Positions 26,389-34,435 of a DNA stretch of 64,000 nucleotides are shown here, piece by piece (the stretch's first letter is position 1; the number at the start of each line of letters is the position of its first letter). Origin of the DNA: Pseudomonas sp. Bc-h (lineage in GTDB: Bacteria; Pseudomonadota; Gammaproteobacteria; Pseudomonadales; Pseudomonadaceae); the NCBI RefSeq assembly GCF_002080045.1, contig NZ_MUIN01000013.1:36412-100411 (forward strand), given 5' to 3'. The notes beneath the pieces were generated by a model. It saw only the letters and a list, made by a program, of their open reading frames with translations, ran no database searches and was not told where the DNA came from. The translations under genes and the position numbers were made by a program.

Positions 26389-26482
26389 CTGTTATCACTT
26401 GGTCGAGTATCAGGAAGCAATGAGCCACCGACACGGCGTGGCCCATGCCGAGATCGTGATTGTCGAGGGGTTTGCGGGGTAG
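26389..26482 (+). pseudogene. Duplicated 3' fragment of the DUF1330 gene
   Basis: These 94 bases match the last 94 bases of the DUF1330 gene (23921-24014) including the stop, with about four differences, two of them synonymous. The first two thirds of the gene are missing; a faint TACGAG match remains just upstream. The intact gene and the fragment flank the three-gene lipid cassette on both sides. Confidence 0.85.
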
Positions 26483-26500
26483 GGTTTCGTCGGGCTCATA

Positions 26501-26611
26501 TGATCGTTCCCACGCTCCGCGTGGTCACGCAGTCCAGGATGCTCTGCGTCCACCGGGCGCCGACGCGGAGCGTCGAGGTCTGCATGCCCACGCGGAGCGT
26601 GGGAACGATCA
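26501..26611. repeat. Palindromic 'GATCGTTCCCACGC' element
   Basis: Outer arms TGATCGTTCCCACGCTCCGC and GCGGAGCGTGGGAACGATCA are perfect inverse copies. It is the same family as the elements at 5915, 6078, 13106 and 13301. It lies in the 383-base gap between the lipid cassette and the NUDIX gene together with the DUF1330 fragment. Confidence 0.8.
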
Positions 26612-26643
26612 GTAACGATCAGTAAAAAGCGGGCGCTGGAAAA

Positions 26644-27207
26644 TCACCGAATGAAATGAATCTTCCCGCTGTCGTCATTCCCCACATAAATCCCGTACAC
26701 CCCGGCCTGGCGTTCGGTGATGTAGCGTTCCAGGATCTGGCGGATGGCGGGGTAGTAGATGCTGTCCCACGGGATGTCTTCGGGGGCGAAGAAGTGGCAG
26801 GCGAGGGTTTCCGGGCCGAACTGGTCGGTGACTTCCAGGGCGATGGCGCGGAACACGATGTACACCTCGCTGATCTGCGGCACGCTGAAGATCGAGTAGG
26901 GCGAGATGATCTCGGCGCGCACGCCGCTTTCTTCCCAGACTTCGCGCAGCGCCGCCTGCTCGGTGGTTTCGCCGGCTTCCATGAAACCCGCTGGAAGGGT
27001 CCATGTACCGGGACGGGGCGGGATGGCGCGCTGGCACAGCAGGTACTTGCCTTCGCGCTCGATGATGCAACCGGCGATGATCTTCGGGTTGATGTAATGG
27101 ATGTACTGACACGCTCCGCACATCAGCCGCTCGTGGGTGTCTCCGTCGGGAGTGCGCTGAGCGAGGTCAGGGCTGCCACATTGCGGACAAAAGCGCGGAG
27201 CGGGCAT
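26644..27207 (-). CDS. NUDIX hydrolase with N-terminal zinc ribbon
   Basis: This 187-residue protein has CPQCG and CGAC pairs near residues 7 and 31 (zinc ribbon). A complete Nudix box, GFMEAGETTEQAALREVWEESGV split around residue 75-97, holds the REXXEE metal ligands. Such proteins cleave nucleoside-diphosphate-linked compounds such as NADH, ADP-ribose or FAD. It follows the GntR gene by one base, so both are one transcript. A link to flavin turnover is possible but unproven. Confidence 0.88.
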   Translation of the reverse strand: MPAPRFCPQCGSPDLAQRTPDGDTHERLMCGACQYIHYINPKIIAGCIIEREGKYLLCQRAIPPRPGTWTLPAGFMEAGETTEQAALREVWEESGVRAEIISPYSIFSVPQISEVYIVFRAIALEVTDQFGPETLACHFFAPEDIPWDSIYYPAIRQILERYITERQAGVYGIYVGNDDSGKIHFIR

Positions 27208-27208
27208 G

Positions 27209-27961
27209 TCAGCGTCCTATGCGCGGTTCCTTCAGAACCACGGGTTCGACGATGTCGCGCACCTTGGTGCCATCGTCCTGTTTGGATTTGAGGTAATCCA
27301 GCGCCACCTTGGCCGCGCTGCGCACGTGATCGACCGACGCCTGATGCGCGGCCAGCGGATCGCCGCTCTTGATTGCCGCGACGATCTTTTCCATTTCCGA
27401 ATTGCTCGCCCCGCGACGGTTTTCCTGGGAGACCGAGGTGGCGCGCAGATAGCTGATGCGCGCCTGCAACTGGCGCAATTGGGTGGCAGCGACATGGTTG
27501 CCCGAGCCTTCGAGCAGCACGTCGTAGAAGCTCTGCACCGAGTCCAGCACCTGTTGCAGCTCGCCTTCTTCCAGCGCCTTGGTGTTTTCGTTGAGGGCTT
27601 TTTCCAGGGCACGAATGTCCTTGGCCTTGGCGCGCAGGGTGAACAGTTGCACGATCAACCCTTCAAGCACACAGCGCAGCTCGTAGATGTCGCAGGCGTC
27701 TTCCAGGGTGATGATCGCCACGCGAGGCCCCTTGGCGTCGGCGAATTCCACCAGACCTTCGGACTCCAGGTGGCGCAGGGCTTCGCGAACGGAAGTACGG
27801 CTGACACCCAGACGGTCGCACAGGTCGCGTTCGACCAGACGATCACCTGGCAGCAGTTGGAAATTCATGATCGCGCTGCGCAGTTTATCCAGCACGATTT
27901 CCCGCAGGGTGACGGGGTTGCGATTGACCTTGAAGCTGTCGTCGAGTGGCAGGCGTTTCAT
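27209..27961 (-). CDS. GntR-family (FadR/FCD type) transcriptional regulator
   Basis: This 250-residue protein has an N-terminal winged helix (about 20-85, LLPGDRLVERDLCDRLGVSRTSVREALRHLE) and a C-terminal helical FCD ligand domain (about 95-230) with the DIYELRCVLEG opening. FCD regulators commonly bind palindromes such as TGGTATACCA and release them on binding a pathway acid. Six sites of this form lie in the window, all near genes of the flavin-oxygenase set that surrounds this gene, so it is the best candidate for their regulator. No such site was seen before its own start. Confidence 0.9.
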   Translation of the reverse strand: MKRLPLDDSFKVNRNPVTLREIVLDKLRSAIMNFQLLPGDRLVERDLCDRLGVSRTSVREALRHLESEGLVEFADAKGPRVAIITLEDACDIYELRCVLEGLIVQLFTLRAKAKDIRALEKALNENTKALEEGELQQVLDSVQSFYDVLLEGSGNHVAATQLRQLQARISYLRATSVSQENRRGASNSEMEKIVAAIKSGDPLAAHQASVDHVRSAAKVALDYLKSKQDDGTKVRDIVEPVVLKEPRIGR

Positions 27962-28151
27962 GGAGTCCGCTCTGAAGATGGCTGTCCGTGCGGTACAACG
28001 GCGCGATGATCGAATCCGCGATCATCCGGGACAGCCAAGGGTGGTTAGGGGCCGTAGGGCCAAAACGTCGCGCAGTTTATCACGCTGCGTGCCGCCAACC
28101 ATCAGGCCCATCGGTGAAGATGGGTCTGAATCGACTCTTTATCAACGAATA

Positions 28152-28637
28152 TCACACCAGAACCGGCAATGGTCCCAGCTTGCCCCGGTGATAGACCATC
28201 GGCGTGACCGGTACCTCGGGCAGAATCAGGTGTTTCACCGCGCCGACGATGATGGCGTGGTCGCCGCCGTCGTACTCGCGCCACAGCTCGCACTCGATGA
28301 TCGCCGTGGCTTTCATCAGCAGCGGATTGCCCAGTTCGCTCAAGTGCCACTCGATGCCTTTGGCCTTGTCCTTGCCCTTGCCGGCGAAGGCATAGGCCTC
28401 GGCGGTCTGGTCAGCGGACAGCAGGTGAATGGCGAACTGCTTGCTGTCGCGCAGCACCGGGTAGGTGTCGGAGGCGTAGTTGGGGCAAAACAGCACCAAT
28501 GCCGGGTCGATCGACAGCGCGCTGAACGCGCTGGCGGTGATGCCCACGATGCCACCTTGCGGGTCCAGCGTGGTGACCACCGTGACGCCAGACGGAAACG
28601 AGGCCATGACGTCTTTGTAGATTCCGGGTTCGATCAT
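28152..28637 (-). CDS. Flavin reductase (FMN, HpaC/RutF type), copy 2
   Basis: This 161-residue paralog of the protein at 14570-15055 has the same motifs (FPSGVTVVTT, GITASAFSALSIDPALVLFC, GGDHAIIVGAV). It is the last gene of the PF06684-hydrolase-aldehyde dehydrogenase operon, 12 bases after the aldehyde dehydrogenase. Two reductases in one regulon suggest a high demand for reduced FMN or a second, unlinked oxygenase. Confidence 0.9.
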   Translation of the reverse strand: MIEPGIYKDVMASFPSGVTVVTTLDPQGGIVGITASAFSALSIDPALVLFCPNYASDTYPVLRDSKQFAIHLLSADQTAEAYAFAGKGKDKAKGIEWHLSELGNPLLMKATAIIECELWREYDGGDHAIIVGAVKHLILPEVPVTPMVYHRGKLGPLPVLV

Positions 28638-28649
28638 GTCGAAAGCCTC

Positions 28650-30131
28650 TTAGCGCATCACGAAAGGGTCGGGCATCGGTTCTTGCGAGAGGTTGATCCA
28701 CACCGTTTTAAGTTCCGTGTAGGCCAGTACCGAATCGATACCGCTCTCGCGACCGTAGCCGCTGTTCTTGAAGCCACCGATCGGCGCCATGGCCGATACC
28801 GCGCGGTAGGTGTTGACCCAGATGATGCCGGAACGCACGTCCCGCGCCAGACGATGAGCGCGGCCCAGATCGCGGGTCCAGATACCGGCTGCCAGGCCAA
28901 ACTGCGAGTCGTTGGCGATGGCCAGCGCTTGGGCTTCGTCCTTGAAACGGATCACCGAAGCCACAGGCCCGAACACTTCTTCCTGCATGATCTTCATCGA
29001 ATTGCGGTCGCACTCGAACAGCGTCGGTTCGTAGAACCAGCCTTCACTGTCCAAGTGCGGGCGCTTGCCACCGGTGCGCAGGCGTGCGCCTTCGGCCAGG
29101 GCGTCAGCCACCAGGCCTTCGACGACGGCCAGTTGTTGCGCGGTGGCCATCGGGCCCATTTCGCTGGTTTCGTCCTGCGGGTTGCCGATACGAATGCGTT
29201 GGGCGCGCTCGACCAGACGTGAGACGAATTCGTCGTAGATCTCGTCCTGCACCAACAGGCGCGAGCCGGATACGCAGCTCTGACCGGATGCGGCGTAGAT
29301 CCCGGCCACGGCACCGTTGATGGCGCTGTCCAGGTCGGCATCGGCGAAGATGATGTTCGGCGATTTGCCGCCCAGTTCCAGCGACAGCTTGGCGAAGTTT
29401 TCCGCACTGCTGCGCACCACATGCCGCGCCGTGGCCGCGCCGCCGGTGAAGGCGATCTTGCGCACCAGCGGATGGCGGGTGAGGGCGGCGCCGGTGCTCG
29501 GGCCATAGCCGGTCACGACGTTGACCACGCCCGGTGGAATGCCGGCTTCGAGGGCCAGACGCGCCAGTTCCAGAATAGTTGCCGAGGCATGTTCGGACGG
29601 CTTGAGCACGATGGTATTGCCGGCCGCCAGCGCAGGGGCCAGCTTGATCGCGGTCAGGTACAGCGGGCTGTTCCAGGGAATGATCCCCGCCACCACGCCC
29701 ATCGGTTCGTGCACCGTGTAGGCAAACAGATCAGGCTTGTCCAGCGGCAGGGTGCCGCCTTCGAGCTTGTCGGCCAGGCCTGCGGTGTAGTGAAAGAATT
29801 CGGGCAAGTAGCTGACCTGGCCGCGTGTCTCGCGAATCAGTTTGCCATTGTCGCGGCTTTCAAGCTGAGCCAGATGCTCCTTGTTCTCGGCGATCAGATC
29901 GCCCAGCCGGCGCAGCAGTTTGCCTCGCGCAGTGGCGGTCAGTTTTCGCCACGCCGGATTCTCGAATGCCGCCTGTGCGGCTTGTACAGCCCGTTCGACG
30001 TCGGCTTCATCGGCATCAGGCAATTCAGCCCAGGGTTGGGCGAGCGCCGGGTTGAGGCTTTCGAAGGTCTTGCCGGACAGCGCATCGACCCATTGGCCGT
30101 CGATGCACATCTGGAAACGGGTAAGGCTCAT
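28650..30131 (-). CDS. NAD(P)-dependent aldehyde dehydrogenase
   Basis: This 493-residue ALDH has catalytic Asn154 (IPWNSP), Glu252 (LELGGKSPN) and Cys286 (SGQSCVSGSR), with the coenzyme loop FTGGAATARHV. It should oxidise an aldehyde or semialdehyde formed after ring opening to its acid. It overlaps the hydrolase gene by 4 bases, so it is translationally coupled in the operon. The aldehyde is not identifiable from sequence. Confidence 0.92.
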   Translation of the reverse strand: MSLTRFQMCIDGQWVDALSGKTFESLNPALAQPWAELPDADEADVERAVQAAQAAFENPAWRKLTATARGKLLRRLGDLIAENKEHLAQLESRDNGKLIRETRGQVSYLPEFFHYTAGLADKLEGGTLPLDKPDLFAYTVHEPMGVVAGIIPWNSPLYLTAIKLAPALAAGNTIVLKPSEHASATILELARLALEAGIPPGVVNVVTGYGPSTGAALTRHPLVRKIAFTGGAATARHVVRSSAENFAKLSLELGGKSPNIIFADADLDSAINGAVAGIYAASGQSCVSGSRLLVQDEIYDEFVSRLVERAQRIRIGNPQDETSEMGPMATAQQLAVVEGLVADALAEGARLRTGGKRPHLDSEGWFYEPTLFECDRNSMKIMQEEVFGPVASVIRFKDEAQALAIANDSQFGLAAGIWTRDLGRAHRLARDVRSGIIWVNTYRAVSAMAPIGGFKNSGYGRESGIDSVLAYTELKTVWINLSQEPMPDPFVMR

Positions 30132-30961
30132 GCAACGATCCCCTTTGCCGAGTGGTTTTGCGCGTCTGCCTGCTTGAGGAAATCCAGCAGCATCTGATTG
30201 ACCAGACGCGGCGACTCCACCGGCATCATATGCCGCTGCTCGGCAAGTATCTGCACCTGCGCGCCATGAATGCGCATCGCCAGTTGACGAGCCATGTCCG
30301 GGGTAGAACCGGGGTCCAGCTCGCCGGTGGCGATCAGCGTCGGCGCATGAATCTCGCCCAGATCGTCGGCGCGGTACATGTCCTGGGTGGCGAACAGTTT
30401 GTAAGTGGTCAGGTAACCCTGCGGATCGTTGCTGGCGAGGATCTGCCGGATCGCTGCGATCTGCGCCGGATTCGCTGCCTGATACTCGCGGCTGAACCAG
30501 CGAGTGAGTGCCTCGGCCGCGTTCGCATCGGGGCCGTGTTCGGCCGCCTGACTGGTGCGTGCGATAACCCCGGCACGCTGCTCGGCGCTGCGGTTGAACA
30601 CGCTGTTGAGGATGACCATCCCCGCCAGGTGCTGCGGGTAGTGCAGGGCAAACGCCCGCGCCACCAGCCCGCCCATGGAAAAGCCGATCACCGTGGCGCT
30701 CGGCAGGTCCAGGTGTTCCAGCAGTTCACGCAGTTGCTCGGCGTAACCCGGCAACCCGGTTTCAGGGTCCGGACGGGGGCTTGCGCCATGGCCGAGCATG
30801 TCGTAGGCAATGACTCGATAGTGCGGGGACAGACCGACCATCTGTCCTCCCCACATCTCCTTGTTCAGACCAACCCCGTGGATCAGAACCACGGGATGGC
30901 CTTGGCCGGTCGCCAGATAACTGGTGCCGGCCGGGGTGCGTTCAGCGGTGAGCCGAATCAT
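30128..30961 (-). CDS. Alpha/beta hydrolase (RutD-like architecture)
   Basis: This 277-residue alpha/beta hydrolase has HGVGLNKEMW (oxyanion region), the nucleophile elbow GFSMGG with Ser95, and the C-terminal EQRHMMPVE carrying the catalytic His. The ATG at 30961 has AGGAG 6 bases upstream; a GTG five codons earlier overlaps that site. The protein probably hydrolyses an amide, carbamate or ester intermediate. The pairing with a flavin monooxygenase recalls the Rut pathway, though the rest of the gene set differs. Confidence 0.88.
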   Translation of the reverse strand: MIRLTAERTPAGTSYLATGQGHPVVLIHGVGLNKEMWGGQMVGLSPHYRVIAYDMLGHGASPRPDPETGLPGYAEQLRELLEHLDLPSATVIGFSMGGLVARAFALHYPQHLAGMVILNSVFNRSAEQRAGVIARTSQAAEHGPDANAAEALTRWFSREYQAANPAQIAAIRQILASNDPQGYLTTYKLFATQDMYRADDLGEIHAPTLIATGELDPGSTPDMARQLAMRIHGAQVQILAEQRHMMPVESPRLVNQMLLDFLKQADAQNHSAKGIVA

Positions 30962-31004
30962 GGATCGCTCCTGCACAAGACCTTATTAGTATGTCTGGCG
31001 GATA

Positions 31005-31595
31005 TCACTGGGCCTTTTCAGCAGCCAGCTCTTCCAGGTCGATATAACGGTTGCCGATGCGCGGATGCAGACGACCGCCGTTGGCAGCGCCCAGCACCAC
31101 GATGATTTCGTCGGCGCGCGGCGAGTCTTCGATCTGCATTTCCAGGGTGATGTAGTGCGAGCGCAGGCCTTCGTCGTCCTTGTGCATCATCGGGATCTGA
31201 ATCGAAGTGCCTGGGCCACCGCGCTTGTTGGTGAAGCTCAGGTAGCTCTTGGCCTTGACCGCTTCGCGGTAGTGGTTGCCGAAGCGCAGGGTGTGGATGA
31301 CCGCAGAGGCGTGTTCGATTTCACCTTCAGCGCCGACTACGGCAGCTTTGCCATAGGCCTGGATCTTGTCGGCACCGCCGATCAGGCCGGTCAGGCGCTC
31401 GACCATCATTGCGCCCAGATCGGAGCAGTTGGCGCGGATCTCCGGCTTCAGGTCTTCGACGAAACCACGACCCAGCCACGGGTTCTTCATCACCACGGCC
31501 AGGCCGACCATGGTCACTGGCGTGTCAGTGGCCTTGCCGCCTTCGATCAGTGTTTCTTCTTGGTAGCTGACGATCTTGCGAATTTCGAAACTCAT
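31005..31595 (-). CDS. 'Amino acid synthesis' family protein (PF06684, DUF1185)
   Basis: This 196-residue protein has the family blocks RKIVSYQEETLIEGG, AAVVGAEGEIEHASAVIH and LRFGNHYREAVKAKSYLSF. The family name is historical and its activity is not established to my knowledge; ring-opening or amide-hydrolase activity is a possibility. It is the first gene of the operon leading to the hydrolase, aldehyde dehydrogenase and flavin reductase. Operator f is 56 bases upstream. Confidence 0.85.
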   Translation of the reverse strand: MSFEIRKIVSYQEETLIEGGKATDTPVTMVGLAVVMKNPWLGRGFVEDLKPEIRANCSDLGAMMVERLTGLIGGADKIQAYGKAAVVGAEGEIEHASAVIHTLRFGNHYREAVKAKSYLSFTNKRGGPGTSIQIPMMHKDDEGLRSHYITLEMQIEDSPRADEIIVVLGAANGGRLHPRIGNRYIDLEELAAEKAQ

Positions 31596-31650
31596 GAATG
31601 ACTCCCAGGTTCTTGATCAGATTGTGGGTGGGGCTTGTATTTGGTCTGAT

Positions 31651-31658
31651 GGTATACC
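31651..31658. promoter_or_regulatory. GGTATACC operator (site f), upstream of the PF06684-hydrolase-ALDH-reductase operon
   Basis: ATGGTATACCAT is a perfect 12-base palindrome. The right flank GATCGTGCAAGTG matches that of site b (ATCGTGCAAGTG) at similar distance, so promoter and operator were probably copied together. Confidence 0.65.
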
Positions 31659-31755
31659 ATAAGATTGATCGTGCAAGTGGTTTGTGTGAAGTTGTGTCGA
31701 AAAAGGACTTACGGCAGGACTGGATAAATGGCTCTAGCCAGAATTATCCGAAAAG

Positions 31756-31769
31756 AGTACAAATGTGCT
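31756..31769. promoter_or_regulatory. LexA2-type SOS box
   Basis: AGTAC-AAAT-GTGCT fits the P. putida LexA2 box AGTAC-N4-GTGCT exactly as I recall it. It overlaps the first possible ATG of lexA2 (31763) and ends two bases before the second (31772), so the repressor would block its own operon. Confidence 0.75.
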
Positions 31770-32380
31770 CCATGACGACTCTATCCTCCAAACGCGCTGC
31801 CATCCTCACGTTCATTCGGGATCGCATCGCCCAGAATGGCCAGCCGCCGAGCCTTGCGGAAATCTCCGAGGCCTTTGGCTTTGCGTCGCGCAGCGTAGCC
31901 CGCAAGCACATCGTGGCCCTCACTGAAGCCGGTTTCATCGAAGTCACCGCCAACCAGGCGCGAGCCATTCGGCTGGTACAAAGCCGCCCTCGGGCCGAAA
32001 TGCTGGAAATTCCCGTACTCGGCCGCGTGGCCGCCGGTGCGCCGATCGGCCCTGACATCGACATTCACGACACTTTCACTCTGGACAGCCGCACCTTCCT
32101 GCGCGTCCCCGATTACCTGCTGCGGGTCAAAGGCGACTCGATGATCGAAGACGGTATTTTCGATGGCGACCTGGTGGGCATTCTGCAAAGTGCAGACGCC
32201 AAGGACGGGCAGATCGTCGTCGCCCGCCTCGATGGTGAAGTGACCATCAAGCGCCTTGAGCGTGGCAACGATGAGTTCCGGTTGTTGCCGCGTAACCCGG
32301 CCTATGCGCCGATTGTCGTACGACCTGATCAGGATTTCGCCATTGAAGGCGTGTTCTGCGGTCTGGTAAGGCGGGAATGA
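31763..32380 (+). CDS. lexA2: LexA2-type SOS repressor
   Basis: This 205-residue LexA has a winged-helix DNA-binding domain (about 1-70, PPSLAEISEAFGFASRSVARKHI) and a self-cleaving S24 domain. The cleavage dyad Ala-Gly is in GRVAAGAPIG, the nucleophile Ser in GDSMIEDGI and the Lys in VARLDGEVTIKRL. The first ATG (31763) is used; one at 31772 would remove three residues. It heads the imuA-imuB-dnaE2 operon and is expected to repress it until DNA damage. Confidence 0.92.
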   Translation: MCSMTTLSSKRAAILTFIRDRIAQNGQPPSLAEISEAFGFASRSVARKHIVALTEAGFIEVTANQARAIRLVQSRPRAEMLEIPVLGRVAAGAPIGPDIDIHDTFTLDSRTFLRVPDYLLRVKGDSMIEDGIFDGDLVGILQSADAKDGQIVVARLDGEVTIKRLERGNDEFRLLPRNPAYAPIVVRPDQDFAIEGVFCGLVRRE

Positions 32381-32997
32381 TGGGCGCGGTGGTCAGTCTC
32401 GATGCGCTGCTGGACGAGCGTCGGGTCTGGAAAGGGCGTCCACAGGTTCAGCCGGTTGCCGCGCAACCCACCGGCCATGCCTTGCTCGATTCGGCTTTGC
32501 CCATCGGCGGCTGGCCACCGGCAGCCCTCACCGAAATCCTGATTGCTGCCAATGGCAGCGGCGAACTGCGCTTGCTGTGGCCGACCCTGGCGCGTCTGGC
32601 CGACAGCGGCGAACGCATCGTGCTGGTGGCGCCGCCTTACGTGCCCTATCCCCAGGCCTGGCAGGCAGCTGGAGTCGATCTGCGTCAGTTGTCGGTGATC
32701 GAAGCCAGTGAGCGGGATGCCTTGTGGGCTGTTGAACAGTGCCTGCGTTCGGGCAGTTGCGGGGCGGTGTTGTGCTGGCCGAATAAGGTCGATGACCGCG
32801 CCTTGCGCCGTTTGCAGGTGGCTGCCGAAACCGGTGAAACCCTGGCCTTCGCCTGTCGAGGGCAACAGGCCGCTGCCAACCCGTCGCCCGCTGCCTTGCG
32901 CATCGCCATCGACGTGCGGCCGAGCCAGCTTCGAGTACTCAAGTGCCGTGGCGGGCTGGCACCTTCATCTCCCATCCCGTTTACTACTGACGCCTGA
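32377..32997 (+). CDS. imuA: Translesion synthesis accessory protein ImuA (RecA/SulA-like)
   Basis: This 206-residue RecA-fold relative without a full Walker A (LPIGGWPPAALTEIL in its place) matches ImuA proteins. LLWPTLARLADSGERIVLVAPPYVPYPQAW is the most conserved region. It overlaps lexA2 by 4 bases. With ImuB and DnaE2 it forms the damage-induced mutasome. Confidence 0.9.
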   Translation: MMGAVVSLDALLDERRVWKGRPQVQPVAAQPTGHALLDSALPIGGWPPAALTEILIAANGSGELRLLWPTLARLADSGERIVLVAPPYVPYPQAWQAAGVDLRQLSVIEASERDALWAVEQCLRSGSCGAVLCWPNKVDDRALRRLQVAAETGETLAFACRGQQAAANPSPAALRIAIDVRPSQLRVLKCRGGLAPSSPIPFTTDA

Positions 32998-33004
32998 GGT
33001 TTCC

Positions 33005-34435
33005 ATGCTCTGGGCCTGTGTCCTGCTGCCGCAACTGGCGCTGGACGGCGTCATGCGTCGTCGCGCCAACCCCGAAGAACCGCTGGCGTTGATCAGCGGC
33101 ACAGCGCAGCGTCGCGTTCTGCAAACCGTCAACGCGGCTGCTCGGGAGCTGGGCTTGCGTCCCGGCCAGTCGCTGACCGCAGCGCACGCCATGACTCGCG
33201 AATTCGCCACGGTCGAATATGACCCTGACGAAACCGAGCGCTGGCAGCAGCTATTGGCAGCCTGGGCATATCGCTTCAGTTCGCAGGTCAGCCTGAAATA
33301 TCCGCGTGTTTTGTTGATGGAGGTCGAATCCAGCTTTGGTCTGTTCGGGCCATGGCCGGTATTCGAAGCCCGCCTGCGTCAGGAGTTGACCGAGCTGGGC
33401 TTCACTCATCGCATCGTCGTGGCGCCCAACCCGGTGGCGGCGCGCATGCTGGCCAACGCCCACGACGGGCTGGCAGTGACCTGCAATGAGAGCCTGCAAC
33501 GGACTCTGGAACAGATGCCGGTCAACCGCATCGGCTTGTCCCAGGAGGTGTCGACCGCGTTTGGCCGCATGGGCCTGCACAGGCTGCGTCAGGTATTGGC
33601 CTTGCCTCGGGACACTCTGGCACGACGCTTCCCGGCGCAGGTGCTGCAACATCTGGACAGCGTGCTCGGGCGCAGGCCCGTGGCGCTTGAGTGTTACGTG
33701 CCACCGGATCGGTTCAACACCCGTATCGAACTCAACTTCGACGTCGAATCCCATCAAGCCTTGCTGTTTCCGCTCAAGCGCATGATCGCCGACCTGGCGC
33801 TTTTCCTCGGCGGGCGCGACAGCGGGGTGCAGCGCTTCGTCATTCATCTGGAGCACGTGCCCAGCGTGGGCAGTGTGGCGCCCGACACCCAGATTCCGGT
33901 GGGGCTGCTCAGCGCCGAGCGCGAAGCCAACATGCTTTTCGAACTGGCACGCGGCCGTCTGGAGCAAGTCGTGGTGCCGTCGCCGGTGCGCGCCTTGCGT
34001 TTGCAGGCCGAAGACTTACCCGCGTTCGTGCCTTCACGCCGTGAGCTGTTCGATGACCGCCCGCAACAGAGCATGCCTTGGGAGCAACTGCGTGAGCGCT
34101 TGCGTGCACGCTTGGGAGACGAGGCCGTGAGCGGTCTGGGGTTTCGTCCAGACCACCGCCCGGAGTGCACGTGGTTACCGACCAGCCCGGGCAAGCCCAG
34201 CATTGCGAGCCAGAAGGTGCCGCGTCCGGGCTGGCTGTTGCGCGAACCCGAGCAACTGAGCGAATCCGGCGTACGGGTGCTGGCAGGCCCCGAACGTATC
34301 GAGTCAGGTTGGTGGGACGGCGGCGACATGCGTCGCGATTATTTCCTCATCGAAACCCGCAACGGCCAGCGTGGCTGGGCGTATCGCAGCGTCGGCGATG
34401 ACAGCGGCCTGTCGCTGCATGGCTGGTTCGCATGA
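33005..34435 (+). CDS. imuB: Y-family polymerase-like mutasome scaffold ImuB
   Basis: This 476-residue Y-family protein begins MLWACVLLPQLALD, without the acidic catalytic residues of active DinB/UmuC enzymes, as is usual for ImuB. The C-terminal part has a possible sliding-clamp motif QQSMPW (residues 354-359). It bridges DnaE2, ImuA and the beta clamp. The start at 33005 lies 7 bases after the imuA stop, with GAGG upstream. Confidence 0.92.
   Translation: MLWACVLLPQLALDGVMRRRANPEEPLALISGTAQRRVLQTVNAAARELGLRPGQSLTAAHAMTREFATVEYDPDETERWQQLLAAWAYRFSSQVSLKYPRVLLMEVESSFGLFGPWPVFEARLRQELTELGFTHRIVVAPNPVAARMLANAHDGLAVTCNESLQRTLEQMPVNRIGLSQEVSTAFGRMGLHRLRQVLALPRDTLARRFPAQVLQHLDSVLGRRPVALECYVPPDRFNTRIELNFDVESHQALLFPLKRMIADLALFLGGRDSGVQRFVIHLEHVPSVGSVAPDTQIPVGLLSAEREANMLFELARGRLEQVVVPSPVRALRLQAEDLPAFVPSRRELFDDRPQQSMPWEQLRERLRARLGDEAVSGLGFRPDHRPECTWLPTSPGKPSIASQKVPRPGWLLREPEQLSESGVRVLAGPERIESGWWDGGDMRRDYFLIETRNGQRGWAYRSVGDDSGLSLHGWFA

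Noticed and set aside
26501..26611. Insertion sequence end or transposon
   Set aside because: The inverted arms belong to a dispersed palindrome family seen four more times here; there is no transposase or target duplication.
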